From assembly GCA_002309275.1 (NCBI GenBank), contig DBXL01000227.1, forward strand, positions 2,520 through 12,078: a stretch of 9,559 bases of DNA, read 5' to 3'. This stretch comes from Ruminococcaceae bacterium UBA1213. Lineage in GTDB: Bacteria; Bacillota; Clostridia; Oscillospirales; Acutalibacteraceae. Within the stretch, counting starts at the first letter, position 1, and the number at the start of each line of letters is the position of its first letter. Under the pieces are notes generated by a model, which saw only the letters and a program-made list of their open reading frames with translations, was not told the DNA's origin and did no database searches. Shown one piece after another: positions 1 through 6,605 of the stretch. The position numbers and the translations under genes were made by a program.

Positions 1-943
1 AGGCCGCTGCCGCGGATACTGCAGTAGAAGGCGAGGGAGTCGGGGAAGGAGCAGAGGTATTCGCCTCGATTTCTGTCACATAATCGGAAAAAACATATCC
101 GGAGACATTCCCGATTGTTACAAGCGTCCAGTCTCCTGAACGACCCAGAATCCGCAGCGCAGTTCCCTTGTCATAGGCGTCAAGAATCGCATAGGTTGTT
201 CCGGGACCGCTGCGGAAACGTACAGAATTGCCAATAATCTGACCTGCTTTTCCGTCCTGCGAGGCAGCAGACTCTTCTTCCTCCTGACTGCCGGATTCTT
301 CAGCGAATGCCAAAGTAGCTGCTGGAGTGGTACCAGGAGCAGGTGTTACAAGGACACTTCCGTTAGGCCCAACAATAATGATGGGCACTGGTGTTGCGGT
401 AGGCTTGGGGCTCGGTGGCACAATCGGTGTCGGTGTGGCAACAGAAGCAGGCGTCAGAGTAGTGATTGCTGCTGTGCTTGGCGTCGGTGTCGCTACAGGG
501 GTTGTGGTCGCAACTGGCGTGGGAGTCGGATTGACCTGGACACTGTGTGGGGTTGGTGCCGGAGCAGGACTCGAACGGACAGGTTGTCCGTCGATAATGA
601 CAACAACGGCTTCTTCTCCGGAAGCGGAATTCTGTGCCTGTTGAGGTGTACTGTCAGAAGTCACGACGGCACTGCTGCTTTCCTGCAGGCGAAGATATGA
701 AGAAGACATATAGCCTACCTCATCACCCCAGCGAACCTGATACCAGCTCGCATTGGAGGTGTCGATAACCTCAATCACAGTATCACGCCCGAGTGTTGTG
801 ATGACTCCGTAACCTGTACCGGGACCGCTGCGCATGTTAACCCCGCTGCCGGTGACAACTGCCTGCTCCGCAAAAGCACTTGCGGAGAGCAGTGACAGGA
901 GCAGCAGAACAAGCACTGCTGTTCGAAGATGATTCTTGCGCAT
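1..943 (-). CDS. Secreted SH3b-domain protein with Pro/Thr-rich linker (C-terminus beyond window)
   Basis: The open frame runs from ATG at 943 off the left edge (314 residues visible). Residues 1-25 form a classic signal peptide (RKNHLR, a Leu-rich core, then ASAFA|E). Two bacterial SH3 domains follow, at about 27-87 (GVNMRSGPGTGYGVITTLG, SWYQV, GYMSSSYL) and 232-292 (VRFRSGPGTTYAILDAY, DWTLV, GYVFSDYV). They are separated by a Pro/Thr/Ala-rich linker at about 119-210 with repeated TPTP, and a second SPTPSPS linker starts near 299. Bacterial SH3 domains usually bind peptidoglycan, so an extracellular wall-binding role is inferred. A catalytic domain (for example NlpC/P60 or an amidase) could lie beyond the edge and cannot be excluded. 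The start is supported by AAGG eight bases upstream. The gene follows the small protein gene by only 23 bases and is probably cotranscribed with it. Confidence 0.88.
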   Translation of the reverse strand, partial: MRKNHLRTAVLVLLLLSLLSASAFAEQAVVTGSGVNMRSGPGTGYGVITTLGRDTVIEVIDTSNASWYQVRWGDEVGYMSSSYLRLQESSSAVVTSDSTPQQAQNSASGEEAVVVIIDGQPVRSSPAPAPTPHSVQVNPTPTPVATTTPVATPTPSTAAITTLTPASVATPTPIVPPSPKPTATPVPIIIVGPNGSVLVTPAPGTTPAATLAFAEESGSQEEEESAASQDGKAGQIIGNSVRFRSGPGTTYAILDAYDKGTALRILGRSGDWTLVTIGNVSGYVFSDYVTEIEANTSAPSPTPSPSTAVSAAAA

Positions 944-966
944 CAGAAGACCTTCTTTGCAGATTT

Positions 967-1248
967 TTATCGGGAGGCGAGAGCACGCTCCAGCCAGACA
1001 GCTGCGACATCGACTGCGTTGTAAAGGCTGTCCTTCTCCGTCTTTTTTACGATTCTGTCACGGGATTTTACGGTTGCATCCGTCAGCTGCAGCTGAACAG
1101 AGACCTTCGTAGCCACGTCCAGATCCTTGACTTTTTTGGTCTCCAGAATCTGCATCATGATGACGTATTTATCCGCGAAACTGCCGTAATAGATAAAGTT
1201 ATCCTTGCGTTGGAGGGGATGACCCTTATATTCCAATGTCTTTGCCAA
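967..1248 (-). CDS. Small conserved-type cytoplasmic protein of unknown function, TTG start
   Basis: This encodes 93 residues beginning MAKTLEYKGHPLQRKDNFIYY. It has no signal peptide or membrane segment and is predicted soluble. It contains KYVIMMQILETKK, VSVQLQLTD and a Lys/Arg-rich stretch VKSRDRIVKKTEK, and ends in an amphipathic helix AAVWLERAL. TTG at 1248 is chosen over the upstream ATG at 1287 because GGAGGTG (1255-1261) sits six bases before it, and because the upstream ATG would place the -10 box and the likely transcription start inside the gene. It lies 88 bases downstream of the PBP stop and 23 bases upstream of the SH3b gene, in the same direction. It resembles small hypothetical proteins I associate with Clostridia, but I cannot name a family or function. 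The position suggests a link to cell-envelope work, which is inference only. Confidence 0.8.
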   Translation of the reverse strand: MAKTLEYKGHPLQRKDNFIYYGSFADKYVIMMQILETKKVKDLDVATKVSVQLQLTDATVKSRDRIVKKTEKDSLYNAVDVAAVWLERALASR

Positions 1249-1264
1249 TAGAAACACCTCCAGT

Positions 1265-1303
1265 AATGTAATCAAAATGTAACACAATGCAATTAAAATG
1301 TCA
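1265..1303. repeat. Four helically phased AATGTAA-like repeats over a promoter
   Basis: On the plus strand AATGTAA occurs at 1265-1271 and 1276-1282, AATGCAA at 1286-1292 and AATGTCA at 1297-1303. The starts are 11, 10 and 11 bp apart, about one helical turn each. The array covers the -35, spacer and -10 of the minus-strand promoter and the start of its leader. Direct repeats with this phasing can be operator sites for a cooperatively binding regulator, or may simply bend the DNA. No regulator is identified here. Confidence 0.5.
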
Positions 1304-1304
1304 A
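1276..1304 (-). promoter_or_regulatory. Sigma-A-type promoter for the small protein/SH3b pair
   Basis: On the minus strand TTGACA (1304-1299, perfect -35) is separated by 17 bp from TACATT (1281-1276, a moderate -10). The start of transcription would fall near 1269, giving a leader of about 20 nt before the TTG codon at 1248. The promoter lies between the PBP stop and the small gene, so the downstream pair can be expressed apart from PBP. No clear terminator separates PBP from this promoter, so read-through is possible. Confidence 0.65.
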
Positions 1305-1336
1305 GAAAAAGTCTGTTGGCAGGAGAAACCGAGGAA

Positions 1337-3541
1337 TCAACCGATTACGACTACGCTTGCGTTGCCGCCGTAATCGTTGGAATAATCGTATCCGCTATAG
1401 TAATTATCCCAGTAGTATGAACCGTCAAAGTCGTCTGTTGTGATGCCGTCCAAAATCAGATCCTGATCGCTACGTGCACCCTGTGTCGGCGCTTCGATGA
1501 AAACATGCGTATCAGGTCCGAGATAGGGATAGGTGAAATCCGTCCATGTCAGGCCGCTGTGAACCTTGCTCATGATCTGCCGCCAGACACGTGCGGCGGG
1601 ATTGCCGTTGGAAGCGATGCGCTCCGGAATGTCAAACCCGGTCCACACAACGGCAACATAATAGGGGGTGGCGCCTGCAAACCAGCGGTCCTTGTATTCG
1701 CCGGAGGTACCAGTCTTTCCGGCAACAGGCATATTGGACAGCTGCGCTTCAGTTCCGGTACCTTCCTGAACGGCATTCTTCATCATCCATGTGAGGCAAT
1801 AGGCAGTATTCGGATCAAAAGCTTGAATGGTACGCGGAACATTGTCAATAACGATATTGCCATTACTGTCTGTGACCATGGAATAGGTCCGGCTGTATGT
1901 GAAGGTTCCATCATTCACAAGCGTGCAGTAAGCCTGAGTCATCTCTCGGACGGAGACACCGTTGGTGAGCTGGCCTAGCGCCATAGGCGCATAGGAGGCA
2001 TCGTCCGGTACAAGACTCGTAAAGCCCAGACGCTGTGTGAGATAGTCATAGGAAGTCTGCGGTCCATTGGGAAGCTTATCGACAATCTGTGCAGCAACTG
2101 TGTTCAGGGACCATTTCAGCGCCTGATAAATGGAAAGCACACCGTAATTGGCATAGTTGTCGTTGTGAGGATACCAGTTGGTCCCGGCGAGGACAATGTA
2201 ATTTGCGTCATTGACAAGGGTATCCGGTGTGATGAGACCTTCGTTCAGAGCGGGGCCATAGCTTGCGAGAGGCTTGATGGAAGAACCGGGGGAGCGTGTA
2301 GCTCCGCCATAGTCGACTCCACCTGAAAAAACCGGAACAGCGCGGTTAAGGCCGAAGTTGATATTCTTTTCACCGACGCCTCCACACAGAGCGAGAATTC
2401 GTCCGTCATACGGGTTCATAATTACAATGGCGCTCTGGAACTGCTGATCATACGGTCCGCCCTTCGGCATCTGATTGGGGTCGGAGTATTGCGCATCGAC
2501 GATTTGCTGAATACGGGAATCCATGCAGCTGTAGATCTGATAACCGCCATTATACAGAAGCTTCTGTGCTGCATCGTAGGTGATGCCTTTTACTTCCATA
2601 AGATCCCGGATCACATCGCGGATGACAACTTCCTCGTAATAGGAGTAGATTTCCTGGTGGTATTCCTGGTTTGGCGTGCGTGTGAATACCAGAGGCGCGT
2701 TGACCGCGTCCTGCCATGTGGCATAGTCTATATAACCCTGCTCATACATCTCACGCAGGATGGTCTCCTGCCGCTGCTTATTGTTTTCTTCATTATAAAA
2801 GGGATCGTAATAGGTCGGCATATTGGTAATCCCGACAATAGCAGCGGATTCGGCAAGTGTGAGGTCTTTTACCTCCTTGCCGAAATATGTCTGGGCTGCA
2901 ATCCCAACGCCCCAGCAGCCTTCCCCGAAGTAAACGGCATTCAGGTACCATTCCAGGATCTCCTGTTTGTCGTATTTTTTTTCGAGCTCCAGTGCACCGA
3001 AAATCTCGGTGAGCTTGCGTTGCACAGTTACTTCATCTTTCCCTGTCAGGTTTTTGAGCAGCTGCTGTGTGATCGTAGAACCGCCGAATTCCCTGCCGCC
3101 GGTGGCCAGGGTAAAAACAGCGCCGGCAGTTCGCTTCATATCAATGCCGTCATGCTCATAGAAACGCTTGTCCTCAATGGCGATCTGGGCATCTATCATT
3201 TGTTTGGGAATATCCTGATAACTTACCCATACACGGTTCTCTGTCGAATAGAGCTGTTTATCTTCCTCCCATTCCTTCGTTTCGTAGTTCTGGACATAAA
3301 TTTTGCTTGTCTGATTGAGGGTGATGGTATCGAGATTAATATTGAGGGGTTCATTGGCGATACCGAGAATGTAGAAAAGAAGTGACAGACCGATAACAAT
3401 GCCTGTTACGACCATTGCAAGCAGGACAGAAAAGAATATCCTGCCAAGAAAGGCGAATACACCGCCTGCTGCCGAGAGTGCAAGGTCAAGAATAGATGGA
3501 GCAGCCTCGTCTTTGTACTTGCTTATATCGGTTTTTCTCAT
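1337..3541 (-). CDS. Class A penicillin-binding protein (PBP1a type, transglycosylase/transpeptidase)
   Basis: This 734-residue bifunctional enzyme polymerises lipid II glycan strands and cross-links stem peptides on the outer face of the membrane. It has a cytoplasmic tail (1-33) and one membrane anchor (about 34-60). The GT51 transglycosylase domain lies at about 95-285, with catalytic Glu123 in EDKRFYEHDGID, GGSTITQQLLKNL (153-165), RKLTEI and EWYLNAVYFGEG. The transpeptidase domain lies at about 366-660, with SxxK at Ser420-Lys423 (SSIKP), SLN at 478-480 and KTGTSG at 609-614. All catalytic motifs are intact. The length is ordinary for the family. The tail after about 700 is rich in Tyr, Asp and Gly (WDNYYSGYDYSNDYGG) and ends in VVVIG. 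GGGAGG lies upstream of the ATG with a slightly long spacing. It heads a minus-strand envelope block and is divergent from the BofC-like gene. Confidence 0.97.
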   Translation of the reverse strand: MRKTDISKYKDEAAPSILDLALSAAGGVFAFLGRIFFSVLLAMVVTGIVIGLSLLFYILGIANEPLNINLDTITLNQTSKIYVQNYETKEWEEDKQLYSTENRVWVSYQDIPKQMIDAQIAIEDKRFYEHDGIDMKRTAGAVFTLATGGREFGGSTITQQLLKNLTGKDEVTVQRKLTEIFGALELEKKYDKQEILEWYLNAVYFGEGCWGVGIAAQTYFGKEVKDLTLAESAAIVGITNMPTYYDPFYNEENNKQRQETILREMYEQGYIDYATWQDAVNAPLVFTRTPNQEYHQEIYSYYEEVVIRDVIRDLMEVKGITYDAAQKLLYNGGYQIYSCMDSRIQQIVDAQYSDPNQMPKGGPYDQQFQSAIVIMNPYDGRILALCGGVGEKNINFGLNRAVPVFSGGVDYGGATRSPGSSIKPLASYGPALNEGLITPDTLVNDANYIVLAGTNWYPHNDNYANYGVLSIYQALKWSLNTVAAQIVDKLPNGPQTSYDYLTQRLGFTSLVPDDASYAPMALGQLTNGVSVREMTQAYCTLVNDGTFTYSRTYSMVTDSNGNIVIDNVPRTIQAFDPNTAYCLTWMMKNAVQEGTGTEAQLSNMPVAGKTGTSGEYKDRWFAGATPYYVAVVWTGFDIPERIASNGNPAARVWRQIMSKVHSGLTWTDFTYPYLGPDTHVFIEAPTQGARSDQDLILDGITTDDFDGSYYWDNYYSGYDYSNDYGGNASVVVIG

Positions 3542-3590
3542 GTTTCAAAAAAGCCTCCCGTTAGAATAATTTTTCAAAATCATCTTTTCT

Positions 3591-3618
3591 ATTATAACAC
3601 AAATTCGGCAAAATGGAA
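3591..3618 (-). promoter_or_regulatory. Promoter of the PBP gene
   Basis: On the minus strand a perfect TATAAT (3596-3591) is preceded at 16 bp by TTCCAT (3618-3613), a weak -35. Transcription would start near 3584, leaving a leader of about 40 nt that contains the GGGAGG ribosome binding site. The -10 is convincing and the -35 is poor, so the promoter may be modest or helped by an activator. Confidence 0.55.
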
Positions 3619-3664
3619 TAATTTTTTTTTAAAATTAAAATATCTATGATTTTATCAAAAAAAC

Positions 3665-3694
3665 TTAAAAAATCCTGAATAAATCTGTTATAAT
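3665..3694 (+). promoter_or_regulatory. Probable promoter of the BofC-like gene
   Basis: A perfect TATAAT at 3689-3694 lies 34 bases before the chosen ATG (3728). The best -35 is TTAAAA (3665-3670) at 18 bp, which is weak. A strong ribosome binding site (AGGGGAG, 3711-3717) follows. A spore-specific or other alternative sigma factor was not recognised. Confidence 0.45.
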
Positions 3695-3727
3695 TTCTAA
3701 AAATAAGAGCAAGGGGAGATGAGAAGA

Positions 3728-4063
3728 ATGAAAAGTCTGATGACGGTGACGGGAATTATATTATTAATATGCATAATGATAACAGGACTGTATGCACCCA
3801 AAGGGACAGCGGCACGTTCGGAAAAATCGTTTTTTAGTGAAATTTCGGCAGAGCAGCAGAGCAGTACAGAGGAAAAAAAATACAGGCTTTCTGTGTATGA
3901 AAAGAAGGTAGCGGCATTTGAAAACGGAAAAGACTATCCAATATATATAAGTGATGTTTATGTAAGTATGCTTTCCCAAACGGACAGGGAACTGCTTGAG
4001 AAAGGCATCTATGCCTCTGACAGAAAGGCTCTCAACAGACTTATTGAAGATTATTGCAGTTGA
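3728..4063 (+). CDS. Membrane-anchored protein with BofC C-terminal-like domain
   Basis: This encodes 111 residues. An N-terminal hydrophobic segment (about 5-22, VTGIILLICIMITGLY) is an uncleaved anchor or signal sequence. A polar linker (30-51) is followed by a small alpha/beta domain at about 52-111: YRLSVYEKKVAAFENGKDYP, YISDVYVSMLSQTDRELLEKG, and a helix ending LIEDYCS. This pattern (a strand running into an A-x-F-x-N-G turn, then DVYVS-LP-like-D-LL-GI, then a terminal L-EDY-S) matches the BofC C-terminal domain fold as I know it. In Bacillus the domain belongs to BofC, a forespore inhibitor of the SpoIVB protease. Short clostridial versions lack the N-terminal BofC part and their role is unknown. 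ATG 3728 is chosen over 3719 because AGGGGAG ends 10 bases before it and only one base before 3719. No terminator was seen after it. Confidence 0.7.
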   Translation: MKSLMTVTGIILLICIMITGLYAPKGTAARSEKSFFSEISAEQQSSTEEKKYRLSVYEKKVAAFENGKDYPIYISDVYVSMLSQTDRELLEKGIYASDRKALNRLIEDYCS

Positions 4064-4378
4064 ATAAAGTGAAAAAATCGGCAATGCACATGGAAATAAA
4101 TACCATATTTTTTAAAATTTTTCACACAAAATATATCTGACATAAACGCAGAGATTATTTTTTTGTGAAATTTCTTTTCTTGAAAAAAGGTGACAGTTTT
4201 TTAACATTCAGTGACAAAAATGCAATAAATACTGATAAACAGCCATTTTTTTAGGGAATATAAAAAATTTGTTTGATGACGGCATAAAAAATATGCACAA
4301 AATAAAGCATTGAAATTTGTAATAAACATAGAAAATTGCAAAAAAATATTACTAAAATATTAACAATTAAAAAAAGTA
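4064..4378. other. Very AT-rich intergenic region without a gene
   Basis: Together with the following promoter and leader, about 395 bases separate the BofC-like gene from the XRE regulator. No credible ORF, tRNA or known RNA motif is visible. There are long A and T runs and several scattered TGACA or TGACG words (near 4138, 4191, 4211, 4276 and 4380) at irregular spacing, plus a loose inverted pair TTTTTCAC / GTGAAA around 4120-4170. These could be binding sites, but in such AT-rich DNA chance is a fair explanation. Confidence 0.4.
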
Positions 4379-4407
4379 ATGACAAATGCAAAAATATGTT
4401 ATATAAT
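4379..4407 (+). promoter_or_regulatory. Sigma-A promoter of the XRE regulator
   Basis: ATGACA (4379-4384, five of six -35 bases) is spaced by 17 bp from a perfect TATAAT (4402-4407). Transcription would start near 4414, giving a 45-nt leader with GGGGG (4444-4448) ten bases before ATG 4459. This is one of the best promoters in the window. Confidence 0.75.
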
Positions 4408-4458
4408 GTGCCTGTAAGACGTTGTAAAATCCTAAAAAATTATGGGGGTATTTAAAAA

Positions 4459-4851
4459 ATGTACAGCATGATCTCTTACTGGCTCAAATATTACAGGCAT
4501 GAGTGCGGTCTCACTCAGCAGCAGGTAGCTGACCGTCTTAAAATCGAGCGTTCTACCTACACCTACTATGAAACAGGCAAGACGAAGCCTGATATAAACA
4601 CTCTTATTAAAATAGCAAAGGTGTTCAATGTCAGCTATACTGCCCTTCTCAAAGGCGTAGAAGAGGAACTGGAAGACGCTATTGCAGAGATACATTCAGG
4701 TGCTGCTCAGGAAGATGAAACACAGAAATACCGTACACATGCCACTACAAAATATGAAGTGGAGCTTTTGTTTGTCGTACGCAATCTCAATCCGAAGCAG
4801 AGAAAAGAAGTTATGAATCTTGCAAAAGAACTTATTGCAGAAAAGGACTGA
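4459..4851 (+). CDS. XRE/Cro-CI family helix-turn-helix transcriptional regulator
   Basis: This 130-residue protein has an N-terminal HTH_3 domain at about 8-64: YWLKYYRHECGLTQQQVADRL, then IERSTYTYYETGKTKPDINTLIKIA, then the closing FNVSYTALL helix. The Gln-rich turn (TQQQVA) and the YxxGK-P motif are standard for this DNA-binding fold. Residues 70-95 are an acidic, flexible linker. The C-terminal part (about 98-128) is helical (VELLFVVRNLNPKQRKEVMNLAKEL), probably for dimerisation. There is no protease or metal-binding domain. It has its own strong promoter and its own terminator, so it forms a single-gene unit. Its targets are unknown. Autoregulation and control of the neighbouring synthetase or BofC-like gene are possible but unsupported. 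Confidence 0.92.
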   Translation: MYSMISYWLKYYRHECGLTQQQVADRLKIERSTYTYYETGKTKPDINTLIKIAKVFNVSYTALLKGVEEELEDAIAEIHSGAAQEDETQKYRTHATTKYEVELLFVVRNLNPKQRKEVMNLAKELIAEKD

Positions 4852-4857
4852 AAAACG

Positions 4858-4890
4858 ACAGGGAAAGCGTTGATACTTTCCCTGTTTTTT
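4858..4890 (+). terminator. Rho-independent terminator of the XRE gene
   Basis: A perfect 10-bp stem (ACAGGGAAAG 4858-4867 with CTTTCCCTGT 4876-4885) and an 8-nt loop are followed by a T-run at 4885-4890. It begins seven bases after the stop codon. Confidence 0.9.
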
Positions 4891-4901
4891 CACGGCAGAA
4901 G

Positions 4902-4933
4902 AAAACGGCTGTTTCAGCAGAAACAGCCGTTTT
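4902..4933 (-). terminator. Terminator (bidirectional form) of the asparagine-synthetase-like gene
   Basis: A perfect 14-bp inverted repeat (AAAACGGCTGTTTC 4902-4915 and its complement 4920-4933) has a 4-nt loop. The outer A/T pairs give a T-run on either strand. It starts eight bases after the stop of the minus-strand gene and also lies behind the plus-strand terminator, so it protects the convergent junction in both directions. Confidence 0.88.
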
Positions 4934-4940
4934 TGTATTT

Positions 4941-6473
4941 TCAGAATTTCATGTCATACCAGAGAATAAAAGCATATATTGCATATATTCTGCCCCAGAG
5001 CATTTCTTCGCCGTTGGTATATTTTTCCCAAAGGGATTGTATTTCGCTTTCATTGAAGAATTTTTTGGAGGTGTCGCCGAAGAGGCATTCTTTGACAGGC
5101 TGATTATACTTTTCATCAGCAAGCCATTTTCTCACGGGTACGGCAAAGCCGACTTTTTTGCGGAAAGCGATGTCCTCGGGAAGTATGGAAGAAGCCGCTT
5201 TTCTGAATACATATTTATTCTGCTCACCCACGAATTTATATTCCGCAGGAATTTTTCTTGCGATATTGAACAGTCTGAGGTCACTGAAAGGTGTATGCAG
5301 TTCTATTCCGCAGGCGGTGCTTGTGCGGTCTGTATTAAGGTAAATGTCGCCTTCCAGCCACAAAGATATATCGGTTGTCAGTTTTCTTGAGAGGTCGTCT
5401 TGTCCCTCTGTTTCGTTCCAGAAAGGCATTACAGGCTCATTTGCTTTCAAATTGTCGTCATAGTCTTTCATCAGGTCTTTTACGACCTTTTCCGACATGA
5501 TGTGAGAGCAGGTGAGATATACCCAGTCTTTTTCCAAAACTCTTTTATGTGCATTGTATCCGCCGAAAAATTCATCTATGCCTTCGCCCGAATACACAAC
5601 ATCAGAATATTCCTTTACAGCCTTACAGCCCAGAGAAAATGCAACAGCGGAAGCATCTCCGAGAGGCTGTCCCATTTTATCCATGACTTCAGCAATTCTG
5701 TCAAAATATTCCTGGGGAGTGATGACTTTCATGCGGAATCCCTTTCCGAGAACCTCAGCAGTATGGCGGGCAAGCTCCGATTCATCAAAACCGCTTTCTT
5801 CATAGCCTATTGTATTGGCACACACAGCGTCACTTGCTGCAAAGAGATAGGAAGAATCCACTCCGCCTGATAAAAAGGATTCTTTGTGAGGGAATTCCTT
5901 GTCGCCTGTTTCTTCGGAGAGAATTTCATTGACTGTTTTTTTAATTTCCCCTGCAAATTCCTCGACAGAACGTGTTCTGTCAGGTTCAAAGACAGGTTTC
6001 CAGTATCTTTTCAAAGTCACCGTTTTGCCGTTCCATTCGGCATAGTGTCCCGGACACAGTTTATATACATTTTCATAAAAAGTTTCACTGCCTATGGGAT
6101 AGCCGTAAAACAAATACTGCTGGAGCATACGCATATTCAATTTTTTCTGCACTCTGCTGTCCTGTACAATTTCATTAATGTCGCCGGAGCAGATGAAATC
6201 GCCGTCTGCAACGGTATAAAACATCTGTTTCTGACCGACCTGGTCTCTGATACAGAAAAGCTTTTTCTTATCGTCGTCCCACAGGGCAATGGCAAACATA
6301 CCGTAAATATGCTCCATGAAAGACATTCCCCATTTTTCATAGGCTTTTTCAATAATAGAATTTTCACGCTCTGTGCGGTCAAGCTCACAGGGAATACCAA
6401 GTTCCATGCAGAGTTTTTTCCAGTTGCGGATATAACCACTGAAATAGCGTATCTGAATTTTTTCCGATGTCAT
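4941..6473 (-). CDS. Asparagine-synthetase-like protein with truncated, Cys-less glutaminase domain
   Basis: This 510-residue protein has two parts. Residues 1-160 resemble the back half of an AsnB class II glutaminase domain (GMFAIALWDDDKKKLF 58-73, CIRDQVGQKQMFY, then CSGDINEIV). Residues 165-510 are an asparagine synthase domain with the PP-loop SGGVDSS (202-208), SGEGIDEFFGGY (295-306), ELHTPFSD (391-398) and RKKVGF (438-443), so ATP and aspartate activation looks intact. The N-terminal Met-Cys-Gly and the RGPD region are absent. The NGEIYN equivalent reads SGYIRN, losing the oxyanion-hole Asn. AsnB proteins are usually about 550-630 residues. The short form is not a wrong start: GGAAGG lies eight bases before ATG 6473, an in-frame TAA lies at 6491-6489, and the promoter is just upstream. 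It may use free ammonia or another amine, or serve a special amidation. Close relatives are called asparagine synthase-related proteins. Confidence 0.9.
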   Translation of the reverse strand: MTSEKIQIRYFSGYIRNWKKLCMELGIPCELDRTERENSIIEKAYEKWGMSFMEHIYGMFAIALWDDDKKKLFCIRDQVGQKQMFYTVADGDFICSGDINEIVQDSRVQKKLNMRMLQQYLFYGYPIGSETFYENVYKLCPGHYAEWNGKTVTLKRYWKPVFEPDRTRSVEEFAGEIKKTVNEILSEETGDKEFPHKESFLSGGVDSSYLFAASDAVCANTIGYEESGFDESELARHTAEVLGKGFRMKVITPQEYFDRIAEVMDKMGQPLGDASAVAFSLGCKAVKEYSDVVYSGEGIDEFFGGYNAHKRVLEKDWVYLTCSHIMSEKVVKDLMKDYDDNLKANEPVMPFWNETEGQDDLSRKLTTDISLWLEGDIYLNTDRTSTACGIELHTPFSDLRLFNIARKIPAEYKFVGEQNKYVFRKAASSILPEDIAFRKKVGFAVPVRKWLADEKYNQPVKECLFGDTSKKFFNESEIQSLWEKYTNGEEMLWGRIYAIYAFILWYDMKF

Positions 6474-6520
6474 ATATATATCCTTCCTTTAATGCAAGAA
6501 TTTTGTCAAATCCCGTAGAA

Positions 6521-6549
6521 ATTATAACATTTTATGCTAATTCGGTCAA
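6521..6549 (-). promoter_or_regulatory. Sigma-A promoter of the asparagine-synthetase-like gene
   Basis: On the minus strand TTGACC (6549-6544, five of six) is spaced 17 bp from a perfect TATAAT (6526-6521). Transcription would start near 6514, leaving about 40 nt of leader that ends in the GGAAGG ribosome binding site. It shows that the gene is transcribed from just upstream of the short N-terminus. Confidence 0.78.
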
Positions 6550-6559
6550 TGGTATTTCA

Positions 6560-6605
6560 AAAAAAAACATAGACCGTGCAGACTTTTATATCTGCACGGT
6601 CTATG
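6560..6605 (-). terminator. Strong rho-independent terminator
   Basis: A perfect 15-bp stem (6568-6582 with 6591-6605, sequence CATAGACCGTGCAGA and its complement) and an 8-nt loop are followed on the minus strand by eight T residues (6567-6560). It lies just upstream of the synthetase promoter. It could end the unknown membrane gene as a second terminator, or end a separate short transcript. Confidence 0.9.

Noticed and set aside
327..644. A 105-codon plus-strand frame rich in Gly, Val and Thr
   Set aside because: It is the mirror of the repetitive Pro/Thr linker of the SH3b protein, whose repeats remove stops from the other strand.
880..1251. A 123-codon plus-strand frame
   Set aside because: It is antisense to the SH3b start and the small protein gene, has no ribosome binding site, and has a composition unlike a real protein.
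1342..1376. CGATTACG / CGTAATCG inverted repeat at the PBP 3' end
   Set aside because: It lies inside the coding region and has no T-run after it on the minus strand, so it is not a convincing terminator.
2489..3385. A 298-codon open frame on the plus strand
   Set aside because: It lies fully antisense to the PBP gene, whose catalytic motifs are intact. It has no ribosome binding site and its protein has no recognisable domain.
3719..3727. ATG 3719 as the start of the BofC-like gene
   Set aside because: The ribosome binding site AGGGGAG ends one base before it, which is too close. ATG 3728 has proper spacing.
5886..6518. A 210-codon plus-strand frame
   Set aside because: It is antisense to the synthetase gene and its promoter, rich in Phe and Cys as expected of a shadow, with no start signal.
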